Assembly: GCF_001602525.1 (NCBI RefSeq)
Contig: NZ_LSYT01000003.1
Location: 310,001 to 374,000 of the forward strand
Reading direction: 5' to 3'
Length of the DNA stretch: 64,000 nt
DNA from: Flavobacterium chilense
GTDB taxonomy: Bacteria; Bacteroidota; Bacteroidia; Flavobacteriales; Flavobacteriaceae
Position 1 is the stretch's first letter, and each line of letters starts with the position of its first letter. This document shows, piece after piece, positions 55,646-64,000 of the stretch. The translations under genes and the position numbers were made by a program. A model generated the notes under the pieces. That model made no database searches and was not told where the DNA came from. It worked only from the letters and a program-made list of their open reading frames with translations.

Positions 55646-57214
55646 ATGAAAAACATATTAATAATACTCTGCTTCATAACCGGATTGAACACCGCTTTCG
55701 CAAACGAAGGCTGGCTTAACATCCTAAACGAAGGCGGAAACAACAAAGGAATAAAATGCACCCAAGCCATTCAGAATGCGATTGAAAAAGCATCTAAAAA
55801 CGGCGGAGGAACTATCTTTTTTCCTGCTGGAGAATACTTAACAGGAGCTTTAACACTAAGAAGCAACATTACGATTCACTTAGATTCTGGAGCACTTTTA
55901 AAGTTCTCAGAGAACTTTGATGATTTTCTGCCTTACGTAGAAATGCGTTATGAAGGAATTGTAATGAAAAGCTTCCAACCATTATTTTATGCAAAAGATG
56001 TAGAAAATATCACGATCACAGGAAGAGGAGTAATCGACGGACAAGGAAAAGTGTGGTGGAATGAGGTATACAGAATCGAAACAGCCAAAGAACCGCTTCC
56101 TCCAACAAAATACCAAACCATGTGGGAAGAGCAAAACAAAGGTCTTTACACAGAACCTTATTACAAAAGAACGGTTGATAAAAAATTCTTTAGACCATCG
56201 TTCTTTCAGGCTTACAACTGCAAAAACATTTTAATTGAAGGTGTTACGTTTCAAAATTCACCTTTTTGGACCATCAACCCGGAATTCTGTGATAATGTTA
56301 CTGTAACCGGAATTTCAATTTTTAATCCGCATTCGCCAAATACTGACGGAATCAATCCTTCTTCTTGTACAAATGTTCACATTTCAAACTGTCATATCAG
56401 CGTTGGAGACGATTGTATTACAATCAAATCGGGAAGAGACGGAGATGGACGTAGATACGGAAAAGCAACAGAAAATGTTACGATTACCAATTGTACGATG
56501 TTAAGCGGTCACGGCGGTGTTGTAATCGGAAGCGAAATGTCGGGCGGAATCAAAAAAATTACCATCTCAAATTGTGTTTTTGACGGGACAGATCGTGGAA
56601 TCCGCATAAAATCGGCTCGAGGAAGAGGCGGTGTTGTAGAAGATATTCGAGTAGATAATATCGTGATGAAAAACATCAAAGAAGAAGCTATCGTATTGAG
56701 TCTTTTCTACGATAAAGGAACACAGGTTGAACCAGTAACCGAAAAAACGCCGATCTTCAGAAATATTCACATGAGCAACATTACAGCTTCTAATGTAAAC
56801 AAAGCTGGGCAAATTTTAGGAATTACAGAAATGCCAATTCAAAACATCACTTTTTCGAACATCAATATGGATGGAAAAGAAGGTTTTACCGTAAACACAG
56901 CAACAGATGTTGAATTTCACGATGTAAAAGTGAACGCAATTGTAGGTTCGTCTTTCAAAATATCAGATTCAAAAAACATCATTTTAGATAACGTTGGATC
57001 TTCAACAGCAATAAAAGGCGTTCCGGTTATCAAACTAGATAATGTTTCGAATGCGTTGATCAACAATAATTTTCCATTCAATCCAACTGATATTTTTATA
57101 GAGGCCGATGGAAAAGATACTAAAAATATTTTCTTGAAAAACAATGTTTTAAACAACGTAACAACGAAAATTAAAAAAGGAGCTTCTTTAGATAAAAAAG
57201 CAATTACAGAATAA
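55646..57214 (+). CDS. GH28 polygalacturonase-like glycoside hydrolase, secreted
   Basis: 522 aa from the ATG at 55646 (MKNILIILCF...; signal ending AFAN). All four GH28 boxes are canonical: NTD (232-234), GDDCITIKSGRD (254-265) with the Asp pair, GHGGVVIGSEMSGG (288-301) and RIK (320-322). The helix repeats run to the C-terminus, with NALINNNFPF-type turns. It hydrolyses galacturonic-acid linkages of pectin with inversion. It belongs to the group with an extended loop before the catalytic core (WWNEVYRIETAKEPLPPTKY). It follows GH140 and precedes GH43, on the plus strand. A backbone of rhamnogalacturonan or homogalacturonan is possible. Confidence 0.93.
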   Translation: MKNILIILCFITGLNTAFANEGWLNILNEGGNNKGIKCTQAIQNAIEKASKNGGGTIFFPAGEYLTGALTLRSNITIHLDSGALLKFSENFDDFLPYVEMRYEGIVMKSFQPLFYAKDVENITITGRGVIDGQGKVWWNEVYRIETAKEPLPPTKYQTMWEEQNKGLYTEPYYKRTVDKKFFRPSFFQAYNCKNILIEGVTFQNSPFWTINPEFCDNVTVTGISIFNPHSPNTDGINPSSCTNVHISNCHISVGDDCITIKSGRDGDGRRYGKATENVTITNCTMLSGHGGVVIGSEMSGGIKKITISNCVFDGTDRGIRIKSARGRGGVVEDIRVDNIVMKNIKEEAIVLSLFYDKGTQVEPVTEKTPIFRNIHMSNITASNVNKAGQILGITEMPIQNITFSNINMDGKEGFTVNTATDVEFHDVKVNAIVGSSFKISDSKNIILDNVGSSTAIKGVPVIKLDNVSNALINNNFPFNPTDIFIEADGKDTKNIFLKNNVLNNVTTKIKKGASLDKKAITE

Positions 57215-57227
57215 TCATTTAGTCGTA

Positions 57228-57457
57228 TCCTAACAGGTTTTTAAAACCTGTTAGGTATTAATAATTAAAAGCAGAAAGATCAGGCATTTTTGGAAACATC
57301 GTCCCGCTCTTCGTTACAATCTTGTAAACTGAACCCCAGTTTACAAGGATTTCCACTTCGATCGGGGCTAGAGAGAAAGATTTGGCTTTTTTTGCAATCA
57401 GTAGGATTCTGGATTAAGCATAAAATATACCTACAAGGTTTTGAAAACCTGGTAGGA
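57228..57457. repeat. Paired family I hairpins framing an unusual palindromic insert
   Basis: TAACAGGTTTTTAAAACCTG (57229) and CTACAAGGTTTTGAAAACCT (57432) form related hairpins at the two ends of the gap. Between them is a perfect 11-bp hairpin CTTGTAAACTG/CAGTTTACAAG (57321-57347) inside CGTCCCGCTCTTCG...CGATCGGGGCTAGA text. I see no gene; a short open frame at 57290 has no support. Confidence 0.65.
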
Positions 57458-57471
57458 AAAGAAAACAAGAC

Positions 57472-58389
57472 ATGAAAAAAATATTCATCATAGTAACCCT
57501 TTCACTTTTTGCGATTAGTTATTCGCAGAAAAAGAAAGATTTGTATCTTTTTACGTCGTTTAGAGAACCCGCAACAGAAGGTTTATATTTGGCATACAGC
57601 GAAGACGGTTACAACTGGAAAGGATTAGAAGGATCGTTTTTAAAACCCGAAATCGGAGCGAGTAAAATCATGCGTGACCCGTCAATCACAAAAGGGGCAG
57701 ACGGAACCTATCACATGGTTTGGACAACAGATTGGAAAGGTGGAAATGGTTTTGGTTACGCAAGTTCAAAAGACCTGATTCATTGGTCAGAACAGCAGTA
57801 TATTCCCGTGATGAAAAACGAACCGGAAGTGGTAAATGTTTGGGCACCGGAAATTTTTTATGATGATGTAAAAAAAGAGTACATCATTATCTGGGCATCA
57901 ACAATTCCATTCCGATTTGAAAAAGGAGTAGAAGACGAGAAAAACAACCACAGAATGTATTATGTAACGACTAAAGATTTTAAAACTTTTTCAGACACAA
58001 AATTATATTACGATCCAGGTTTTAGCGTAATCGATTGTGTGATTGTCAAAAAAGGAAAGAAAGATTATGTTTTGGTTTTGAAGGACAATACAAGACCGAT
58101 GCGAAATATAAAAGTTGCTTTCGGAAAATCACCTTTAGGTCCGTTTCAGAAAAGTTCTGAACCTTTAACCGAGTATTTATCAGAAGGTCCAACAGTTGTG
58201 AAAGTCGGTAAAAACTGGTTATTGTATTATGATAATTATGGCTCAAAGAATTATAAAGTATTAAGTACAACAGATTTTGTTCATTTTGAAGATGTATCAT
58301 CCAAAATAAGCCTTCCAGAAGGGCACAAACACGGAACGATTACAACAATCTCTGCGGACGTTTTAAAAGGACTAATTGAAAAGAAATAG
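57472..58389 (+). CDS. GH43-family glycosidase, secreted five-bladed beta-propeller
   Basis: 305 aa with a signal peptide ending at SYSQ (residue 19). It is one five-bladed propeller: LYLFTSFREPATEGLYLAYS, MRDPSITKGADGTYHMVWTT (Asp in MRDPS, the expected base region), VWAPEIFYDDVKKEYIIIW with the probable Glu acid, and YLSEGPTVVKVGKNW. Length and order fit GH43 enzymes, which remove arabinofuranose, xylose or galactose. Arabinose and galactose decorate pectin side chains, so an arabinosidase-type function is likely. Catalytic residues were assigned by position, so they need an alignment. Confidence 0.8.
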   Translation: MKKIFIIVTLSLFAISYSQKKKDLYLFTSFREPATEGLYLAYSEDGYNWKGLEGSFLKPEIGASKIMRDPSITKGADGTYHMVWTTDWKGGNGFGYASSKDLIHWSEQQYIPVMKNEPEVVNVWAPEIFYDDVKKEYIIIWASTIPFRFEKGVEDEKNNHRMYYVTTKDFKTFSDTKLYYDPGFSVIDCVIVKKGKKDYVLVLKDNTRPMRNIKVAFGKSPLGPFQKSSEPLTEYLSEGPTVVKVGKNWLLYYDNYGSKNYKVLSTTDFVHFEDVSSKISLPEGHKHGTITTISADVLKGLIEKK

Positions 58390-58397
58390 ATAGAAAA

Positions 58398-58508
58398 ATT
58401 TCACGCAGATTTAAAATGATTAAAGCAGATGAGGCAGATTTTATTTTAATCAAAAGCAGATCAAAAAATCTGCTTATATCAGCTAAAATCTGCGAAATCT
58501 GCGTGAAA
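58398..58508. repeat. Intergenic inverted repeat, family F
   Basis: AATTTCACGCAGATTTAAAA mirrors AATCTGCGTGAAAC; inside are AAGCAGAT and ATCTGCTT words, also paired. It ends 16 bp before the next start codon. Confidence 0.87.
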
Positions 58509-58523
58509 CAAAAAATATAAACA

Positions 58524-60386
58524 ATGATTACTTTCCAAAACATAAAAACCAACATTATTATAGCCACAATCCTTTTGGCTTGTACTGCTTTAAATGCGCA
58601 GAACGATACTGTGCGTTATGTTGGCAAAACACTTTCAAACATTGATTACCATCACGGAATGTTAAGTCCAGCGGTTGGAGTTCACGCTACACAAATCATG
58701 CGTGCAAGTCGTGAACATCCCGAAAAATCGGATGGTTTTGGATGGACATACAACCACCAGCCGATGATGGCGTATTGGAATAATACCTTTTATCTGCATT
58801 ATTTAAGCGATCCTTCGGGCGAACATATTCCGCCAAGCCAGACTTTATTAATGACTTCTAAAGACGGCGTAGCGTGGACAAAACCAGAAGTGATTTTTCC
58901 AATTTATAGAATTCCAGACGGATGGAAGAAAGAAGGAGTTGAAGGCGTTGCCAAAAATCTGGATGCAATTATGCATCAAAGAATGGGCTTTTATACGTCA
59001 AAAGACAATAGACTTTTTGCTTTAGCATATTACGGAATCGCAATGGATGAAAAAGACGATCCAAACGATGGAAAAGGAATTGGTCGTGTGATTCGTGAAA
59101 TTAAGAAAGACGGAAGTTTAGGCGAAATCTATTTCATCAGATATAATAAAACTTGGGATAAATCGAAATCTAAATTCCCATTTTATACTGCATCAAAAGA
59201 CAAAGGTTTGAAAAAAGCTTGTGAAGAAATCTTATCAGAACCTTTGGTTTTACAGCAATGGGTTGAAGAAGCCGATCGTGACGATGAATTGATTCCGTTA
59301 CAGAAACCGTACAAAGCTTTTAGTTATTACCATTTGCCAAACGGAAATGTAGTGGGATTATGGAAACACGCTTTAACTTCTATCAGTAGAGACGGAGGAA
59401 AATCTTGGGATTATATGCCATTACGTGCGCCAGGATTTGTAAATAGCAACGCTAAAATCTGGGGACAAAAAACGTCAGACAATCGTTATGCAACGCTTTA
59501 TAATCCGTCGGAATATCGCTGGCCTTTGGCAATTTCAACAAGCGATGACGGATTAAATTATAAAGATTTATTGTTGGTTCACGGAGAAGTAGGTCCGATG
59601 CGTTACGGCGGAAACTACAAATCGGCAGGTCCTCAATACGTTCGCGGTATCACAGAAAAGAATGGAACTCCGCCAGACGGAAAAATCTGGGTAGGTTACA
59701 GCATGAACAAAGAGGATATTTGGGTAGCGTCGATTCCCGTTCCTGTAACTTCTGTAGTTACCGAAAATGTAAATGATGTTTTTAATAATCTTCCTGACGG
59801 AGACGAATTGAGATTGTGGAATACCTATGATCTTTCTTGGGCATCAACAAAAATCGAAAAGAAAGCCGATGGTAAAAAATGGCTGACTTTAAGAGATCAG
59901 GATTATTTTGATTATTCTCGTGCTGAAAGAGTAATTCCTTTTGCATCAAAAATGGAAGCCATTTTCACAGTTAAACCAGAGCAAAATAATCACGGTTTAT
60001 TGCAGGTTGAATTTCAAAACAAACAAGGTCTGCCATCGGTAAGATTGATTTTTGATTCGGATGGAGAATTAAAGGTAAAAAATGGTGCGCGTTTGAGTTC
60101 GGTTACAAAATACGAAGCTAATAAAGCATATACAATCACAGTTAAATTAGATGCTAAAAACCGTCAGTACACTATAAAAGTAAATGAGGGAAAAGAATCA
60201 ACAAAGATATTTTATGCGCCAACAGATGGTTTTGAGCGAATCATGTTCCGCACAGGAGAACAAAGACACACGCCAAATCCTGACACCGAGCCAGATACAT
60301 ACGATTACGACGATCTGCCTCAAACCGGAAAATTAATCCCAGAAGCAGTATTCAATATCGAATCGGTGATTACTAAAAAGTTGTAA
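58524..60386 (+). CDS. Sialidase-like beta-propeller protein with C-terminal jelly-roll domain
   Basis: 620 aa, signal peptide ending at LNAQ (residue 26). The first 400 residues look like a six-bladed propeller of the sialidase clan: TLLMTSKDGVAWTKP and ALTSISRDGGKSWDYM are Asp-box-like S-x-D-x-G-x-x-W repeats, and further blade text includes AISTSDDGLNYKDL. From about residue 420 a concanavalin-like jelly roll begins (DLSWASTKIEKKADGKKWLT). I cannot assign a CAZy family. In rhamnogalacturonan-II pathways a GH33 enzyme removes Dha, a sialic-acid-like sugar; that function is attractive here but unproven. Confidence 0.6.
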   Translation: MITFQNIKTNIIIATILLACTALNAQNDTVRYVGKTLSNIDYHHGMLSPAVGVHATQIMRASREHPEKSDGFGWTYNHQPMMAYWNNTFYLHYLSDPSGEHIPPSQTLLMTSKDGVAWTKPEVIFPIYRIPDGWKKEGVEGVAKNLDAIMHQRMGFYTSKDNRLFALAYYGIAMDEKDDPNDGKGIGRVIREIKKDGSLGEIYFIRYNKTWDKSKSKFPFYTASKDKGLKKACEEILSEPLVLQQWVEEADRDDELIPLQKPYKAFSYYHLPNGNVVGLWKHALTSISRDGGKSWDYMPLRAPGFVNSNAKIWGQKTSDNRYATLYNPSEYRWPLAISTSDDGLNYKDLLLVHGEVGPMRYGGNYKSAGPQYVRGITEKNGTPPDGKIWVGYSMNKEDIWVASIPVPVTSVVTENVNDVFNNLPDGDELRLWNTYDLSWASTKIEKKADGKKWLTLRDQDYFDYSRAERVIPFASKMEAIFTVKPEQNNHGLLQVEFQNKQGLPSVRLIFDSDGELKVKNGARLSSVTKYEANKAYTITVKLDAKNRQYTIKVNEGKESTKIFYAPTDGFERIMFRTGEQRHTPNPDTEPDTYDYDDLPQTGKLIPEAVFNIESVITKKL

Positions 60387-60392
60387 TTATTT

Positions 60393-60557
60393 TACCATTA
60401 AGATATTAAGTAAATTAAGCTGAATGTTTAGTTTGACTTATTTGAGGTCATAAAGTTTTCACATCGAAAGATTAAGTAACGGAAGACTTAATGAACTAAA
60501 TTTAAGGCTTAGATTTTCGACATAGTGAGCTTAATTTACTTAATATCTTAATGGTTC
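60393..60557. repeat. Inverted repeat, family H variant (TACCATTAAGATATTAAGT)
   Basis: ACCATTAAGATATTAAGTAA at the left mirrors TTACTTAATATCTTAATGGT at the right. In addition TTTAAGGCTTAG and GAGCTTAATTTAC-type words are paired inside. The right arm includes an in-frame ATG at 60551. It fills most of the 188-bp gap. Confidence 0.85.
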
Positions 60558-60574
60558 AATTAAAAATTTATAAA

Positions 60575-63355
60575 GTGAATATTTCAAAATCCATATTAAC
60601 CTTCATTTTTGTTTTTTTCTTTTTCATTTCGAATGGACAAATTCTGCCTATACGTTTAGCAACAGAAATGGCTGAAAACCCATTAGCAGTAATTCAGAAT
60701 CAGCCGAGATTGAGCTGGCAATTGATTTCAAAAGAATCTGATGCATCACAAATCGCTTACATTATTTTGGTAGCCTCATCAGAAGAAAAATTAAATAATG
60801 ACGAAGGAGATATTTGGAATTCTGGAAGAGTAAATACCGATAAAAATCTCCATATTGTTTACAACGGAAATCCATTAAAAAATGAAACTAAATATTTCTG
60901 GAAAGTAAAAGTTTGGAATCAGGAAGGAAAAATTTCTAAATGGAGTAAAGTCGCTTCTTTTAGAACTGCTTCGTTAGAATCAGATTTAAACGCAACTTGG
61001 ATTGGTGCAATTACCAAAGCCGACAGTCATTTGCCGGAAGGTAGAAACTACCACACAGCCACTTTCAACAGAGAAAAAAAGATGTCCTTTATCAATGCTT
61101 CCGATTCTTTGGCACGTAGAAGTATTATGTTGCGCAAACCTTTCGAAATAGAGAAAGTAGTCAAAGAAGCTGTTGTTTATATTTCAGGTTTAGGACATTA
61201 CGAATTAACTATCAATGGTAAAAAAGTGGGTAACAGCCAATTTGCACCTTTATGGACAGATTATGATAAAACGGTTAACTACAATGTTTACGAATTAAGT
61301 GCAAAAGAATTTCAAAAAGGCGATAACGTAATTGGCGTTTTGTTAGGAAACGGAATGTACAATACGCTTGCTGAAAGATATACCAAATTCTTCGTGAGTT
61401 TTGGACCGCCGACTTTATTCTTCAAAATGAAAATCAAATATAATGATGGTTCAGAAGAAATTATAAAGTCAGATAGATCTTGGAAATATAGCAAGAGTCC
61501 GATTACGTATAACAGTATTTTTGGAGGAGAAGATTACAATGCCAATTTAGAGCAAAAAGGTTGGGGTCGTAAAGGTTTCAAAGATAGAGATTGGAAAAAA
61601 GTAGTGATTCAGGAAGCGCCAAAAGGAGTTTTGAGACCGCAGACCGCATCGCCAGTTACCATTCAGAAACAATACGAAGTTAAAACCGTAAAAGAACTGA
61701 AACCCAATTTCTATGTTTTTGATATGGGGCAAAATCTCTCTGGATTTCCAACCATTAAAGTAAAAGGAAAAAGAGGACAGACGATTCGTGTTTGGGTGGC
61801 TGAAGGTTTAAATGAAGAAGGAACAATAGCGCAGGGAAGATCAGGAAAACCATACTATTACGATTATACTTTAAAAGGCGATGGAGTGGAAGAATGGACG
61901 CCAAAATTTAGTTTCTACGGTTATCAATATGTTCAAATTGAAAACATTAATTATAAAGAAGATAAAAATAAAGAGCTTCCAACTTTGGTTGATTTAAAAT
62001 CGAATTTCATTTACAATTCGGCAGGAGAAGCAGGAAGTTTTTCATGTTCAAATGAGATTTTCAACAAAACACATGAACTAATCAATAACTCGATTAAAAG
62101 TAATTTCCAAAGTGTTTTTACCGATTGTCCGCAACGTGAAAAGTTAGGCTGGCTAGAAGAAATTCAGCTGAATGGCCCAGGTTTAATGTTCAATTATAAC
62201 TTACAGACTTTCCTTCCAGCAACGATGCAGAATATTTCTGATTCGCAAAGAGACAATGGTTTAATTCCGACAATAGTTCCAGAATATGTAATTTTTGGAG
62301 GTGATTTTACCGATTCTCCAGAATGGGGTGTTACAGGCGTAATTCTGCCTTGGATGTATTATGAATATTACGGAGATGCTTCATTATTAGAGAAATATTT
62401 TCCTGTAATGAAAAACTATGTGGATTATTTGGGAACGAAAGCAACAAATCATATCGTTTCACACGGATTAGGCGATTGGTACGATTACGGAACGCATCCT
62501 GCAGGATATTCAAAGAATAGTCCGATTGCGCTTTCTGCGACTTCGCACTATTATTATGGAACTTATTTAGTAGCAAAAGCATCAAAATTACTAGGAAAAA
62601 CCGAAGATTTTGAGAAATATAATGCTTTGGCTTCTGAGATTAAAACAGCTTTCAATGCGGCATTTTTCAACGAAGAAACCAAACAGTACGGTACCAATAG
62701 TCAGTTTAGCAACGCCGTTCCGATATTTATGGATATCGTAGAACCGCAATATAAAGAGGCAGTAATGCAGAATTTACTAGCAGATATCAAAGAAAAAGGA
62801 GATCGTCTGACAACGGGAGATGTTGGAAATCGTTATTTATTTCAGACTTTGGAAAGAAATGGCGAAAACGAAACCATGTACAGAATGCACAATCATTACG
62901 ATGCGCCGGGTTATGGTTTTCAGATTAAATTTGGCTTGACCACTTTAACCGAGCAATGGGATCCGAGAAAAGGAAATTCTTGGAATCATTTTATGCTAGG
63001 TCAAATTGAAGAATGGTTTTATCAAAGTTTAGCCGGAATTATGTCTGATCCTGAAAAACCGGGTTTCAAACATTTCTTTATTCAGCCGGAAGTAGTCGGC
63101 GATATGACTTTCGCGAAAGCAGATTATCAATCGGTTTATGGAAAAATTGCTTCTTCTTGGGAAAAGAAAGATGGCAAATTTATTTTGACAGTTCAGATTC
63201 CTGTGAATACAACAGCGACAGTAAAATTACCAGTTGCTAAAAATTCAGAAATAAAAATTGATAATAAAAAGGTTAGAGCAGGTTTTGATGAAAAAGATAA
63301 GAAACCGATGCTAGAACTTGGTTCAGGAATTTATACAATAGAATGTCAATTGTAA
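60575..63355 (+). CDS. GH78 alpha-L-rhamnosidase, secreted
   Basis: 926 aa from GTG at 60575, which starts the signal peptide NISKSILTFIFVFFFF...NGQ; the ATG at 60551 sits in the repeat arm. Domain order is that of canonical GH78: FN3-like N-domain (ENPLAVIQNQPRLSWQL), sugar-binding sandwich (YISGLGHYELTINGKKVG), rhamnosidase sheet domain (YVFDMGQNLSGFPTI), (alpha/alpha)6 barrel with VFTDCPQREKLGWLEE bearing the general-acid region, and the C-terminal sandwich. The later DAPGYGFQ...TTLTEQWDPRKG region carries the probable base. It cleaves terminal alpha-L-rhamnose. It pairs with the second GH78 at 17259; the two are different subtypes. Confidence 0.93.
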   Translation: MNISKSILTFIFVFFFFISNGQILPIRLATEMAENPLAVIQNQPRLSWQLISKESDASQIAYIILVASSEEKLNNDEGDIWNSGRVNTDKNLHIVYNGNPLKNETKYFWKVKVWNQEGKISKWSKVASFRTASLESDLNATWIGAITKADSHLPEGRNYHTATFNREKKMSFINASDSLARRSIMLRKPFEIEKVVKEAVVYISGLGHYELTINGKKVGNSQFAPLWTDYDKTVNYNVYELSAKEFQKGDNVIGVLLGNGMYNTLAERYTKFFVSFGPPTLFFKMKIKYNDGSEEIIKSDRSWKYSKSPITYNSIFGGEDYNANLEQKGWGRKGFKDRDWKKVVIQEAPKGVLRPQTASPVTIQKQYEVKTVKELKPNFYVFDMGQNLSGFPTIKVKGKRGQTIRVWVAEGLNEEGTIAQGRSGKPYYYDYTLKGDGVEEWTPKFSFYGYQYVQIENINYKEDKNKELPTLVDLKSNFIYNSAGEAGSFSCSNEIFNKTHELINNSIKSNFQSVFTDCPQREKLGWLEEIQLNGPGLMFNYNLQTFLPATMQNISDSQRDNGLIPTIVPEYVIFGGDFTDSPEWGVTGVILPWMYYEYYGDASLLEKYFPVMKNYVDYLGTKATNHIVSHGLGDWYDYGTHPAGYSKNSPIALSATSHYYYGTYLVAKASKLLGKTEDFEKYNALASEIKTAFNAAFFNEETKQYGTNSQFSNAVPIFMDIVEPQYKEAVMQNLLADIKEKGDRLTTGDVGNRYLFQTLERNGENETMYRMHNHYDAPGYGFQIKFGLTTLTEQWDPRKGNSWNHFMLGQIEEWFYQSLAGIMSDPEKPGFKHFFIQPEVVGDMTFAKADYQSVYGKIASSWEKKDGKFILTVQIPVNTTATVKLPVAKNSEIKIDNKKVRAGFDEKDKKPMLELGSGIYTIECQL

Positions 63356-63356
63356 T

Positions 63357-63382
63357 TATGAATTATGAGTTATGAGTTATGA
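63357..63382 (+). repeat. Short GAGTTATGAGTTATGA direct repeat
   Basis: Starts one base after the GH78 stop and reads ATGAATTATGAGTTATGAGT, the same word as the tracts at 19444 and 22772. Confidence 0.6.
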
Positions 63383-63414
63383 ATTGTAAATAAACTCGAA
63401 AAAGTAGAAAAAAT

Positions 63415-63545
63415 CAATTGCCTCCAGCTTTAGCTGGAGGTTTAAAATAAAGTAAGTCACAAGGCTTTAGCCAAATGAATAAGTTCGGCTAAAGCCAATT
63501 TAAAAAATCAATTTGTTTTCCTCCAGCTAAAGCAGGAGGCAATTC
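63415..63545. repeat. Compound palindrome, family C
   Basis: AATTGCCTCCAGCTTTAGCT mirrors AGCTAAAGCAGGAGGCAATT; inside AAGGCTTTAGCC faces GGCTAAAGCC. Same order as at 29885 and 14507. It ends 23 bp before the next start. Confidence 0.88.
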
Positions 63546-63567
63546 AAAAAATGTGTTGAATATCAAA

Positions 63568-64000
63568 ATGAAAAAAATAAAATACATCTTCTTAGTTTCC
63601 ATCTTAGCTTTGACATTTGCCAATGCACAAAGTACTTCTGATACGAATTTTAGAAAGCCAGTATCAGAAACCCTTAAAAAAATAGAAACTGTTTTTAATG
63701 TTACGATCAACGATGACAGAGGTTTATTAAAAGGAAAAGAACTAGATTATGCCGACTGGAGAATTGAACCTGGAAATTTAGCACTTTCGTTAACGAACAT
63801 TTTAGCGCCGTTTGAATTGATGTATTTTAAACAACCCGATGGAACCTACATCATACGCAAGTATGAAAACCATAAAGTTTCGGTTGATAAAGGAAAAGAA
63901 CGTTTGTTTTACTTAGAAAGTCTTTACTCGACCAAAGAAGAATGGGAAAAACGTAAAACGGAGTTAAAAGCTTGTATGATTGAATCATTTGGTTTGGATA
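63568..64000 (+). CDS. Secreted esterase-like protein with N-terminal STN-like domain, 3' truncated by window end
   Basis: At least 144 codons; the frame is open to the end of the window. A signal peptide (MKKIKYIFLVSILALTFANA, then Q) is followed by an STN-like region (VSETLKKIETVFNVTI ... LALSLTNILAPFELMYF ... GTYIIRKYE, residues about 32-100) of the kind seen at the N-terminus of TonB-dependent transducers and secretins. The text after it (RLFYLESLYSTKEEWEKRKT, then LKACMIESFGLD) resembles the start of alpha/beta-hydrolase acetylxylan-type esterases. The catalytic triad is beyond the window. It should deacetylate or otherwise de-esterify a pectin chain. The esterase call rests on a short stretch. 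Confidence 0.6.
   Translation, partial: MKKIKYIFLVSILALTFANAQSTSDTNFRKPVSETLKKIETVFNVTINDDRGLLKGKELDYADWRIEPGNLALSLTNILAPFELMYFKQPDGTYIIRKYENHKVSVDKGKERLFYLESLYSTKEEWEKRKTELKACMIESFGLD

Noticed and set aside
57290..57475. Short plus-strand frame before the GH43 gene
   Set aside because: It is made of palindromic repeat text and has no similarity to any known protein.

Overview
This window is a single-organism, low-GC chromosome segment of a Bacteroidota bacterium, almost certainly a Flavobacterium-type polysaccharide degrader. The reasons are a SusC/SusD pair, many secreted carbohydrate-active enzymes, AT-rich leaders without Shine-Dalgarno sequences, TAnnTTTG-like promoter elements and palindromic intergenic repeats. 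Both ends cut through genes.

Layout. (1) 1-2752: tail of an oxidative deoxysugar (L-fucose/L-rhamnose) catabolic operon with a Zn-alcohol dehydrogenase (5' truncated), an SDR and a COG3618 lactonase. (2) 3080-5950, minus strand: PL10 pectate lyase and GH28 polygalacturonase. (3) 6384-11682: beta-helix protein with a C-terminal L-rhamnose-mutarotase-like domain, Gfo/Idh/MocA oxidoreductase and SSS symporter. (4) 11830-14362: AT-rich accessory islet with a HigBA-like toxin-antitoxin pair, an unknown 298-aa protein, a small XRE regulator and a SymE-like toxin. (5) 14691-16822: FSR-type MFS exporter divergent from an AraC regulator. (6) 17259-39988: GH78, two unclassified beta-propeller proteins, GH2, GH106, SASA-type esterase, DUF5703 protein, PL1, GH127 and CE8. 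(7) 40650-50444: SusC, SusD, PL1, DUF3826 and PL1. (8) 50604-64000: beta-helix/DUF6298 fusion, GH140, GH28, GH43, a sialidase-like protein, GH78 and a 3'-truncated STN-esterase.

Together regions 2-3 and 6-8 are a large pectin utilisation locus. PL1, PL10, GH28 and CE8 attack homogalacturonan. The combination GH140 (apiosidase), GH106, two GH78, GH127, GH2, SASA esterase and a sialidase-like protein resembles the rhamnogalacturonan-II toolkit described in Bacteroides thetaiotaomicron. SusCD imports oligosaccharides, the SSS transporter takes monomers or a derivative, and the oxidative pathway in region 1 could use released deoxysugars. Almost all enzymes carry Sec signal peptides, at least one is a lipoprotein, and I saw no obvious type IX C-terminal sorting domain. 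No hybrid two-component regulator or SusR-like regulator lies in the window.

Two non-coding patterns stand out. A 10-bp-period direct repeat (ACAGGA-N4-ACAGG) occurs only in front of genes 6384, 17259 and 40650 and may be the operator that ties the locus together. In addition, most junctions between catabolic genes carry long, imperfect inverted repeats belonging to about nine recurring families, usually ending 15-60 bp before the next start codon. All calls are from reading the sequence and translations; no database search was possible.
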